From Pelagomonas calceolata (lineage: Eukaryota > Sar > Pelagophyceae > Pelagomonadales > Pelagomonadaceae), in NCBI GenBank assembly GCA_918797485.1, contig CAKKNE010000002.1, forward strand, positions 3,004,501-3,068,500: DNA of 64,000 nt, written 5' to 3'. This document shows positions 30,345 through 39,400 of this stretch, one piece after another (the first letter of the stretch is position 1; every line of letters begins with the position of its first letter). Made by a program: the position numbers and the translations under genes. The notes beneath the pieces are model-generated. The model was not told the DNA's origin and did not search any database. It saw only the letters and a list, made by a program, of their open reading frames with translations.

Positions 30345-31142
30345 ATGAGAAGAGCACTCGTCCTCGCCACAACAACCGCGCGGGCCGTGCGCTTCGGCCG
30401 CGTGCTGGCGCCCGTGGGTTTGTTGGGAGGCGCGAGCCTGCTGTCCAGTGCGCGCGCACCCGTGCACGAATCAAATGTCGCTCGCCCACAGCTGACGCGA
30501 CGCTCTCATCGTTGATTTGCACACAGGCGAGCGCGGAAAAAGATCGACTACGAATCATTGACGGGCCTGCCCGAGAGCTGGGCCGCCGAAGCCGCCAAAC
30601 ACGCATTAGCTGGCAACACACCCACAAGGTCCGACGGCGGGTACGAGATAGCGACCTTCGCCGGCGGCTGCTTCTGGGGCGTCGAGCTGCGCTTCCAGCG
30701 CGTGCCCGGCGTCATCGCGACGGCGAGCGGCTACGTCCAAGGGCATAAATCTGAGCCGACCTACAAGGAGGTCTCGGCGCGGTCCACGGGCCACACGGAA
30801 GCGGTCCAGCTCATTTTCGATCCGGGCGTTGTGAGTTATGCGGACTTGCTGGAGATCTACTGGGACCGACTGGGCGACGACGCCACGCGCGCCAACGCCG
30901 TTGGCAACGACCGCGGGCCGCAGTACCGCTCCGGCGTCTACGCGCTTTCCGAGAGACAGCTCGCCGCCGCGGAGGCGTCGCTATCAAAGCGCCAGGAGCG
31001 CTTCGCGAAGCCGATCGCGACGGAGGTCGAAATGCAAAGAGGCGTCTTCTGGCCCGCGGAGGAGTACCACCAGCAGTACCTCGAGAAGGGCGGCCAGTCC
31101 GCCAGGAAAAAGGAGACGGAGCCGATCCGGTGTTATGGGTAA
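30345..31142 (+). CDS. msrA: Peptide methionine sulfoxide reductase A, two exons
   Basis: The second exon (30527-31142) encodes a complete MsrA: active-site ATFAGGCFWGVELRF, GYVQGHKSEPTYKEVS, TGHTEAVQLIFDP, LLEIYWDRLGDDATRANAVGNDRGPQYRS and EEYHQQYLEKGGQS, ending with a Cys near the C-terminus (EPIRCYG) that could resolve the disulfide. It reduces methionine-S-sulfoxide in proteins. The likely first exon from ATG 30345 encodes an Arg/Ala-rich N-terminus (MRRALVLATTTARAVRFGRV) suited to organelle targeting. Between them lies an introner-like insert (30462-30526). The acceptor CACACAG at 30526 is clear, but the visible GT donors (30456, 30462) do not give the right phase, so the exact 5' splice site is unresolved. 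Confidence 0.85.
30462..30526 (+). repeat. Introner-like insert between MsrA exons
   Basis: The left end GTGCACGAATCAA (30462-30474) and right end TTGATTTGCACACAG (30512-30526) are imperfect inverted repeats (10 of 13 bases) and match the ends of the 27.8-kb introner. Length is 65 bases. A clear target duplication is not visible. Confidence 0.6.
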
Positions 31143-31147
31143 GAGCC

Positions 31148-31933
31148 TTATGTTACACTACCAAACATCTTGCCGAACAGCGTCGGCCGCCGCCGCTGGT
31201 ACAGGAACACGTCGGTCCCGCCGCCGGCCGCGTTCCACGACATCGCCGCGCGGCGCTTGCCTACCCGATCAAAGGACTCGCTCGGGAAGTCGCTCAGCGT
31301 CGCAATACTCGCGACGGTACTCGCGTCGAGCGCGCGGCCGAGCTTCGCCAGCATGCAGTCGTCGAAGAGGAGCGAGGCGACGTACGCGTGCGACACCTCC
31401 AGCTCCGGCAGTGCGGCGAGGATGTCGCCGTGCACGAACTCGGGCGCGGCCGCTGTTGACAAAGCGGCGGGTGCGTCGTCGTCGACGAGCAGGCGCGCGA
31501 GGCCCTCGACCGCGCAGTCGTGCCGCGTGCGCGAGAGCTCGACGCCCACCGACGACTGCACATGACATTCGAGCCAGCACTGCGCGACCATCCGCCCGGC
31601 ACCCGAGCCGAGGTCGGCGAATGACGCATCCTCAGGCGCGTCGTGGAGCAGCCCGAGCATGTCGAAGACGGTGCGCGCGCCGCCCGCGACGACCTCTCCA
31701 TAAGTATTGCCGAACTCGCCCGCGATTTCATCGATCGCGGCCTCCTCGTCCGGCGTCGCGCGGTGGCCGTCCAGGCCGCGCCAGGCGCGCTCGACGGCGC
31801 CATCAATGGCCTCGCGGCGCAGCATCTCGGCCGGCGTCCGCGGCGCCGGCGGCGCCACCGGGGCCTGCGGCACGAGCCCGGACGCCGCCAGCGAGGCGAC
31901 GGCGACCGCCGTCGTAAAGGGGTCGACGCGCAT
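31148..31933 (-). CDS. DOT1-like class I SAM-dependent methyltransferase
   Basis: This 261-residue protein has a hydrophobic N-terminus (FTTAVAVASLAASGLVPQAP) that could be a signal or transit peptide. The core resembles the DOT1/class I fold: YGEVVAGGARTVFDMLGLL, then FADLGSGAGRMVAQCWLE (motif I, D-L-G-S-G-x-G, about residues 107-120), VGVELSRTRHDCA (acidic loop binding the SAM ribose) and FVHGDILAAL. DOT1-family members share D-L-G-S-G-x-G plus G-(I/V)-E-(L/I)-x-x-x-R. The predicted organelle or secretory N-terminus argues against histone H3K79 as substrate; the real substrate is unknown. It ends 5 bases from the MsrA stop (convergent). Confidence 0.72.
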   Translation of the reverse strand: MRVDPFTTAVAVASLAASGLVPQAPVAPPAPRTPAEMLRREAIDGAVERAWRGLDGHRATPDEEAAIDEIAGEFGNTYGEVVAGGARTVFDMLGLLHDAPEDASFADLGSGAGRMVAQCWLECHVQSSVGVELSRTRHDCAVEGLARLLVDDDAPAALSTAAAPEFVHGDILAALPELEVSHAYVASLLFDDCMLAKLGRALDASTVASIATLSDFPSESFDRVGKRRAAMSWNAAGGGTDVFLYQRRRPTLFGKMFGSVT

Positions 31934-32281
31934 ATTCTTTTTTCAATTATCGAAGCTTCGTAACTTGTTTTTTGGGGTCCGCGCGTACTCCGCTTCCAGC
32001 TCCTTGATCTTGTCCTCAGTGGTTTATATCTGTGGCGCAGCGATGTACTCTGAGCTGCCTGCAGCTCACTGATGCGTGCGATTGCTGCCACAGCGATAGC
32101 TACGAGCTATGCCTAGTGCCAGTAACACGCTCACCAGTAACACGCTCACCAGCACCGGCAAAACGCGAGCTAGCGTTGTAAGACACTAGGAATCAGGTAC
32201 GCGAGACACTTAGCCAAGCGAGAGACCGAGTTGGTCTGTCATGCGGGTTGCCCCGGCGGGCGGGGGGAGACGGGCGCGGCT
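31934..32281. other. Intergenic region with short tandem repeat
   Basis: This 348-base gap separates two minus-strand genes. CAGTAACACGCTCAC is repeated head to tail at 32120-32134 and 32135-32149. A full motif copy lies at 32170-32190. No gene is recognised. Confidence 0.6.
32170..32190. repeat. Intergenic palindromic motif (copy 4)
   Basis: GCTAGCG at 32170-32176 is followed by TTGTAAGACACTAG to 32190, so both arms are intact. Confidence 0.75.
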
Positions 32282-33387
32282 CTACCACTGGTCCTGGCGA
32301 TCCGGCCGGCGGACGCCAGCCTCATCGCGGATCTTCTCGCGGAAGACGAAGCCCGGCCGCCCGCCGTCGTCCGCGTGCTCGTAGGGGTGCTCCTGGCGGA
32401 ACTCGACCGCGCGCACCGTGAGGTCGAGGCCGTTCGCCTCGATCGCCGCGACGGACCGCGGTGGCAAGAGCCATGCGCGCGCGATCGTCACCGTGTCCAA
32501 GTAGGGCGTGAGTACCTGTGTAAGCGACCACGTCAAGCATATAAAGTGCGATGGTGCGCTGGTGCGAGCCCAGATCCGGTTCCCGGTGCCGTCGGAGAAG
32601 ACGTCGACGCGGATGCGGTGAGCTTCGAGGAGGCCTTCCGCGGGGAACATGTGCTCCGGGCCATAGAGCACGACCCGAAACGCCATGCCGAACCAGAGCG
32701 ACAACCAGTGGACCTCCTCCCACTTCGACCTCTCCTTCAGCTTCGCCAGGAGCGCGATGACGGCCAGCAGTAGCGACAGCATGTGCGCGTGGTGCCAGCC
32801 CACCGGTATAGTAATGTTTTCGAAGTAAGAGTCGTCCCACTCGCCGACGCCCTCGTTTGCCAGTTTATAACCAATACAACCGAACAAGTAGTGCGCCGTC
32901 CCGTAGAGCTTACCGAGGTCGTCGTTACCAACACCGATCGGTCTCTCTTCGAAGGGGCCTACGTGCGTCATCTCCAACATGCCCTCAAAGGCCTCGCCTA
33001 GCAGTAGTAACGGGCTCAGCGTCCGCTTGGCCGTGTTGTCCATGAACCTGTGTCGAGACCATGCCATCGACGCGACGACGACTCGTCGACCCCACGCCAT
33101 CGACCCGACGGTACACCGACCGCAACGCAGTCGTCGACGTGACGCGGAGTACTCGAACTCTTTGATTTTCACACGGTCGCGTGCTGCACTGCCATTTTCA
33201 CGCCACCGCCCTCCGCGTATTTTTGCACGAAGCGCGTGGCACCCGCGCAGAACTCCTCCACGTTCTTATCAAATTTTAATTTGTGCTCGGCCGTGGCGCG
33301 GCTATACATGTCCCTGTCTCTTATCATCTGATCGCGCCAGAGGCCTGACAGCAAAAAGTCGACGGCGTACCACCCTCGCGCGGAGTC
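32282..33387 (-). CDS. Unknown membrane protein, at least two exons, 5' end unresolved
   Basis: Exon B (33047-32282) encodes about 255 residues: FMDNTAKRTLSPLLLLGEAFEG, hydrophobic segments LYGTAHYLFGCIGYKL, GWHHAHMLSLLLAVIALLAKL and VHWLSLWFGMAFRVVLYGPEH, and a polar tail ending RRPDRQDQW. Exon A (33387-33173) encodes DSARGWYAVDFLLSGLWRDQMIRDRDMYSR and an amphipathic helix VEEFCAGATRFVQKYAEG. They join across a 125-base intron (33172-33048) that starts GTGAAAATCAA and ends CGACACAG, phase 2. Upstream of exon A, CAACGCAG looks like another acceptor, and a coding-like stretch near 33580-33490 (GSVVIVLAPAAATAAW) may be an earlier exon. No start codon could be fixed. The family is not recognised. 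Confidence 0.55.
33048..33172 (-). repeat. Introner-like intron with two GTCGATGGC cores
   Basis: This 125-base intron shares its start (GTGTGAAAATCAA, counting two exon bases) with the 5.0-kb intron. It contains GTCGATGGCGTGGGGTCGAC and, 30 bases on, GCGTCGATGGCATGG. The two cores are a partial internal duplication. Confidence 0.7.
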
Positions 33388-34436
33388 CTGCGTTGGCGGA
33401 TAAACCCCTGACCCCTCCTGAAGTGTATGCTGGTATGGAAGTGTTTTGACCCTTCGTTCTTCCTTCCATGTTGCCGATTTTTACATGTTTTGCCACCAAC
33501 ACGCGATCTCGAACTTGGCGCGGATCGCGCCCCACGCAGCAGTCGCCGCGGCCGGGGCGAGGACGATTACAACAGATCCGGCTCCGCGGCCCACTCCTCT
33601 TCTTCAAAGCGCTTCGAGCGCGGCGAAGGGCAGCTTGTACAACAGGCACGGCTCTGCGGCCATGAACACGCAGACGCTCCGCGTCCGCCGCACGAACTCG
33701 TGCGTCCCAATAATGGTGGACAGTCAGGCGGCCGCTCGCGACTATATACAGCGCATCATCATGCCCCCGTCGGCTCGTCGGCTGCTCCAAGCGGTAGCAA
33801 TGCCTCGCCCGATTTCAACCTCCTTGCCTCGGCACATTCACTCAGGCCGGGCTCCGCCAGCAATGCATCTATCTCTGCATCAGCTGCGAAGCCTGATAGG
33901 TGGTCATGGCGTCGACGCGCATCGTCACCTGCGGGGGGTTCGCTCGTGCCAGCGGTGTGCGAAACGTCTCGGAGACACGAGTCCCGAGCGCGCGTCCTCA
34001 GTTCTCCAAGGTGTGGTTGTGAGTTTCTTCCACATGGCGTTTCCGCTCAGAGTCTCAGGTCTCATTAAGTGATCGTCATCGGACGTGTGCGCGTGAAAAA
34101 TGCGTGGTTACTGCTCGGTGCTGAGCTTGGCAATTTGCCTGAATCCCAGCAGCGGTGCCGCGCCGCTGCAGGCAGCCGCTGCTGTCACTTTTAGAGCCTT
34201 TGCGATAATAATTCGCTCGCGCACTGCCTGTTTGCACAGCTGTGTGGCTTTTGTCCAGGCCTCTCTCTCTCGCTGCTTACCCAAACTCTGAGGCTGGCGC
34301 CGCTAGCGCGCTGTAAGACACTAGCATCTAGCTCTGCAACCAAGCAATGTGCCTTAAAATACCCGTTTCGCACCTCTACCGGCCGCATGATACTTGTACG
34401 AGTGGTTTTCACTGCCGAGACATCGATTTTCCAGCA
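33388..34436. other. Region with possible unassigned 5' exons; intergenic
   Basis: On the minus strand, coding-like sequence (TIIGTHEFVRRTRSVCVFMAAEPC near 33720-33640 and GSVVIVLAPAAATAAWGAIRAKFEIAC near 33580-33500) may be upstream exons of the membrane-protein gene, but an in-frame stop separates them and no splice sites were settled. From 33800 to 34300 nothing is recognised apart from the motif copy at 34302-34325. Confidence 0.35.
34302..34325. repeat. Intergenic palindromic motif (copy 5)
   Basis: GCTAGCG at 34302 is followed by CTGTAAGACACTAGC to 34325. It lies about 110 bases before the GST start codon. Confidence 0.75.
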
Positions 34437-35357
34437 ATGCTTGCAGCACTCATCTCCTGTGTGGCAGCAGCCTCAGCAATAGCACCACCGCAAGTCACGA
34501 GCGCCCGCACAGTAGCGCAGCACTTGTGGACGACGAGGCAACTCTTCGATACAGACATCCATGCCATTGTGCAATGCGGCTCCGGCCCGAGCGAGTACAG
34601 GCTCGCGTACATGCCATGCCGCAATCGGGGGGAGATCATCAGATTAATGCTCGAAGAATCCAAGTGCTCTTACGAGCTCGAGGTCGTCGGTTTTCGTGCG
34701 TGGGCTCGGGATGTCAAAATGACGACGCCGGACGGCAAATTGCCGTGTTTGCGGAACTACGATGGTCGGGGTACTGACCTCTGTCAAGAGCAGGCCATTA
34801 CGCGTTTTCTCGCCGACAAGCTCGGCCTCGCGGGTTCTGACGCCGCGGAGCGCGCCGCCGTCGACGCCATGTACTGCTTCTGGTTCTCGACGCTGCGAAA
34901 TAATGGCGTCAGTCACGACGGCGAGCACTATTCGGTTGCTGCATTGAAAGAGGCCGACGAGGGCCTGAGCGCAACAAGTGTGCCGCCGTACGAAGCCGTG
35001 TTCCGCCTGGACCCGCTCTCCCGCGCCGAGCGCTCGCTCGTCGCGCTGAAACGCTTCGAGGAGGTGCTCGGCGCGAGCAAATCGGGCTACCTCGTGGGGG
35101 AAGGCGTGACGTACCCAGACTTAGGTCTCTTCTACATACTGTACGAGTTGGCCGAGGACGACAACGTACCCGACTTCGCCGCGCGGTTCGCGCTGCCCCA
35201 CTGCGGCGCGTTCCTAGACCGGATGAGCTCGCGTTCGCAGCTCGCCGACTTCCTCACGTCGCCGCGGCGCATGCCCCGGTACGCGCGGGACCCGTCCGGC
35301 AGCAGCACGTACCTGTACGTCGCCGGGCGCGCGTCGCCCGAGATCTTGGAGGCGTAA
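34437..35357 (+). CDS. Glutathione S-transferase-like protein with signal peptide
   Basis: The protein has 306 residues from ATG 34437, which places a signal-type sequence MLAALISCVAAASAIAPP at the N-terminus. An upstream in-frame ATG at 34347 would bury it. The thioredoxin-like N-domain shows YRLAYMPCRNRGEIIRLMLEES (compare the GST start Y-F-x-x-R-G-R-A-E-x-I-R), KLPCLRNYDG with the cis-proline of the glutathione site, and CQEQAITRFLADKLGL in place of (E/Q)-S-x-A-I-x-R-Y-L. The helical C-domain includes YLVGEGVTYPDLGLFYILYEL. It is closest in style to sigma/prostaglandin-D-synthase-like GSTs. Conjugation or isomerase activity in the secretory pathway or plastid is inferred. Confidence 0.85.
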   Translation: MLAALISCVAAASAIAPPQVTSARTVAQHLWTTRQLFDTDIHAIVQCGSGPSEYRLAYMPCRNRGEIIRLMLEESKCSYELEVVGFRAWARDVKMTTPDGKLPCLRNYDGRGTDLCQEQAITRFLADKLGLAGSDAAERAAVDAMYCFWFSTLRNNGVSHDGEHYSVAALKEADEGLSATSVPPYEAVFRLDPLSRAERSLVALKRFEEVLGASKSGYLVGEGVTYPDLGLFYILYELAEDDNVPDFAARFALPHCGAFLDRMSSRSQLADFLTSPRRMPRYARDPSGSSTYLYVAGRASPEILEA

Positions 35358-35526
35358 ATTAACACTGAAAAAAACGGGTTTTCCAGAAATAGCGTCGGCG
35401 CATACTGCGTAAGTCAGAACGCCAGGGAGAGCCGGCGGTTGAACACAAACACCAAAAGCTAACGCCGACACATTGATAGGAGGCGCCTGGACATATCTCT
35501 GGAGCTTACAAGTGCAGACTCAGACA
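35358..35526. other. Short intergenic gap
   Basis: These 169 bases lie between two plus-strand genes. Nothing is recognised. Confidence 0.5.
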
Positions 35527-36380
35527 ATGATGCTGCTTGTCCTCGTCCTCGCGTGCTTCGCGCGGGCGGCGCCGACCTCTCTGCGTTGTTACTCCGAGTC
35601 CGAGCTAGACGGCTATTGCCGACGCCGCCACGACGACGATTGCGAGTTGGGTCACCGTGGTGGTCTTCTTGGGGGCGGGCAAGCGACGACGCCCGGGGAG
35701 ATGAACGACGCCACGATCCGCGAAGCAGTGCAGCTATGGTTCTCGGATCGTACCGCTGCCGAGGCGACGTACGGCCATATCTCTACGTGGGCGACCGGCG
35801 GTGTGACGGACATGGCGTTCTTGTTTTGTGTGCGACCTGATTTCACGGAAGAATTTGCGCTCATGCCGGAAGACACCTATGACTTCGCCGTTCCCTTCGC
35901 CCCCACTCTGTCGTACTTCAGGGAGCTCTGCGTCTTATCATCATCGTCCTTCAACGAGAACATCAAGGACGACGCGAGCACGCGCACGCCGAGGCCTACG
36001 CGTTCATCGAGCCCGTCAAGGACAGCCTATTTCCAGAAACGTTCGAGTACGTGCACAAGGGCCTCGACGGCGTCGCAACGACGACGACTCAGGTCCTCTT
36101 CGGTGACCTCATCGCGGCCGTGGAGGACGAGTCTGCTCGTACCAAGGACTTCAAGCCTGGGACCAACGCGCAGCGGCATCGTTTCTACCACATCCATCAG
36201 CACGGCCGGGACAGTTCGAGGCTCACGGACTTGATCCGCTCGAGCTTCAGGCGCGTGAACGTGAGCGGCGTCGACGACAAAGAGCCGGCTGCCTCGGAGC
36301 CGCTCGCCACCGCGCAGCCCGCGGCCCGTCGGCAGTTGACGTGGCGGGCCAGCGCGCCGGGCGACTACGGGACCATCTGA
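35527..36380 (+). pseudogene. BspA/DUF285-like secreted protein joined to an unrelated frame, probably damaged
   Basis: From ATG 35527 a signal peptide (MMLLVLVLACFARA) leads into TIREAVQLWFSDRTAAEATYGHISTWATGGVTDMAFLFC, the start of a BspA-type/DUF285 surface-protein repeat (W-x-T-x-x-V-T-D-M-x-x-(L/M)-F). It reaches SSSSFNENIKDD, another repeat mark, near 35970. There the frame degenerates to Arg/Ser/Thr. A different frame continues to TGA 36380 with coding-like sequence (EAYAFIEPVKDSLFPETFEYVHKG and DAQ-type charged text, ending GDYGTI). No good splice pair connects them. Either an indel broke the gene or two sequences were fused. BspA-like repeats are a large, fast-changing family in several protists. 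Confidence 0.5.
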
Positions 36381-36419
36381 GGGACGCGAGTAATTATGTA
36401 TGTAACACAACATGTAGCT

Positions 36420-39400
36420 TTAGAGTCCCCCCTGCTCGGCCTCGAGCTCGCGCGGCGCCGCGGGCGGCGTCCAGCCCCTTAAATCAGGAGACGCCGGGGT
36501 CCCCGCTCTTGAATATTCGGAGGCAGTGGGCGTGTTCATGGGCGAGTAGTCGACGCCCTCCTTCCGAGATAGGACCGTGGTGTTGGAATGGTGCGACTCG
36601 ATGGACTTCTGCGACAGGCCCGTCCGCGGGCGGTTCGGCGAGGAAGGCGCCCAGGAAATGCCCGTCGTCGGTCTAGTGGGAGACAGGCCCGCGAAGGACA
36701 CGCCCGTCATGGGCCTTGCATGACCTTGGTAGTAGTCGTCGTACTCGAGGCCGTGCTCCTGCGACTGCTGCTGGGCCCGTTGGAGAGCCGTGAGCTGCTC
36801 ATGCTCCCGGACGGCCTGCGGCTTGTCATACGTACCCTCACCCGAGACCGGATTGTAGTAGTAGGACTTCTGATACTCGTCATCATCATATCGCTCCCAC
36901 AGCCCGATCTTCTCGGCTGGATCTCTATGAGGCGCTATCCTCAACAAAATACCAGCAATGTCATCTTGAATAATTTCGGAAGGCCACATGCTCCCCAGGT
37001 CGAAGTCGCCGTCGCCGTAATCCACGCGCTTACCAAACGCATCGTACAGCGCTCTGAATGGGTGTTTGGCTCTCTTGCCACCAAAATGAACGGTTTGATG
37101 ACATTCGGCGCAGAAGAACTCCTGACATACGCTACATTCCAAGGATGCTTCGAAGTACTCGCAATTGCCGCAGAGCGGCCGGGGCATGAGCTCCAATAAA
37201 TCTTGCGGTCTCCGCCACCTAATCTCTCCGGTAATTTGGTTGTAGAAGAAGGGCCTTCTCGAGTCTTCGTCGAACATCTCCTTCCACCTTGCCCGCTTTT
37301 CATCCCTGACTGCAACGGCTCTGATACGTCCACAATGTCCTCTATACAGTGCTTGTATGGTCGACGAGGCCCATCTTGTCACTTCAGCCATGCGCGCGTC
37401 GTACTCGTCCTTCTCCGCCTTCAACTGTCGGAAGATCACCAAGGCCGCCCAAGTTCTTGAATGCGCTTGTATGGTGATCGTCGCGTCGAGTCGAGCTGCG
37501 AGGTACTCCATATAAGCTTGCTTCCGCTTCGCGTATTCATCGCGAGCCGCCCGGCAGCGGTACATTCTTTGTATGCAACAAACAGCGTTCACTTCCTTCC
37601 TATGTCTCCCTTCGGCCGCGGCGACATACACGACGATCTGGGACTTCCGCAGTCTGCAAGCGCATTGACAGAACAACGCAATGCGCATCCTAGCGTCGTA
37701 CTTTCGCCGCATAATTCTATAAACTCTACGCGTACAAAAAGTACGAATCTTCGCCTGGATATGTATAGCAGTAGCCCGCTCCAACGCCTGCCTCCTCTCG
37801 AAATGCTCCCTTAGCAAGTCGGTACGCCACTTCGCCAACAAACATCTACGCCACATCTGGATCTTCTGACACGCCCGGAACCGCCGCATCAGCTTTCTCT
37901 GCCTTTCAGCTTCGAAGAACCGGAAGCGCTGCCTGCCCCTTAACCCACGATAGATGCGCTGGATCTCGATCGAGGCTCCGAGTCGCTTCTCCCTCAGTAT
38001 TTGAGCCTCCTTCAGCCTTAACGTAGCGTAGCGCCGCGCGACCAACGATCGATACGCGGCCTGGACCAGAATGGCCGCTCGACACGCTCTCCGCCACTGG
38101 TCCACCTTTCTTAACCGTCTCGCTTTCCCCCTTGCAAATGAACCGCGAACACCGGATTCAATGACGGTCGCCGCGTGCGTCTCCCTGATAAACTTCGCCC
38201 GGAAGTAGCGGTACCGCGCTCGACCCTTGGACCCGCGCCACCGCTTCTGCAATACCAGAGTAGCCTTCTCGAGGGCCTTCCACGCTCTTAAACCTTTCGT
38301 GTAGCGTCTTCCACAATACCCTCTATATGATGCCTGGGTCTTGACGATGCCTCTTCGATCCCTACCAAACGCCTGGATCTGCAGTCGATGCTCCCACCGC
38401 GGTTTCGGCCAGAACCCGAAGAAGCCTGGATCGCGCTTCATCTCCGAGTGGGGGAAGTAGTCCCGCGACGACTTTAACGCTGCACTGGTACAGGAGCACT
38501 TCGTGAGATTAAGGGTGACAATATCATTGCTACCAGAACCCTCCACCAGCCAGGCCAGACCAATATCGCCCACGCCGCGGCAGTGCGCTAGTAACAAGTG
38601 CCTCAAGCCGGGCGGCTTCCACCGCACCGTCGAGAATTCGTTGACCGCCTCGTCCGTGAGGCCCGCACAGCCCGTCAGATCTAACCTTGTGAGTCGCAAA
38701 CAATTGGTAGCAAGGGCCTTGCAGCCCCGCTGGCCGAAGCGCTCGCAGTCCCTCAAACTCAATTGCTTCAAGCGGGGCGCCCCGCGCGCCATGTTCACCA
38801 CCAGATCATCAGAAACGCAGTCGCCGCAGCACGCGAGCGAGATCTTCTCGAGCGAGTCTTTTGACGCTTTGCACAAATCACCAAACTCCTTGGCATGGAG
38901 TCGCGGGCAGCCCGCGAGGCCGATTTCCTGCAAGGTCGTGAGGCCCTTGGCTAGAGCAGCTAGAGACCGTTTCGAGACCTGGAAGCAGCCGTCCAGCCGC
39001 AACACGCGTAGAGCCCGCGCGTCGCGCGCTAGAGCTAGTATGCCTTCAAAGCCGAAGCCCCGGTCGACGCCGTCCGTCAACAGGTGCATCTGGCCGATGT
39101 CCAAGTGTTGTAGTTGTTCCCCAAGAGCCGCACCTAGAACCCTGATACCCACATCGGTACAACGACGAGCCCCCCGGATATCGACCTTCTGCAGGACGTG
39201 GCAGTGGTCCGCCAAGGCCCTACATCCCGCGTTCGTTATTCTATCGCAATTCCTCAGTAGAATTTTCTCAAGGGTAGCCCCCGCCTGGTGCGCCAACCAG
39301 GACACGCCGACGTCCGTCACTAATTCGCAACCATTCAGATCCAACTCTTTCAGCGTCTTGCCGCAGCCTTCCGCTATACTCAAGATGGCGACATCGGTTA

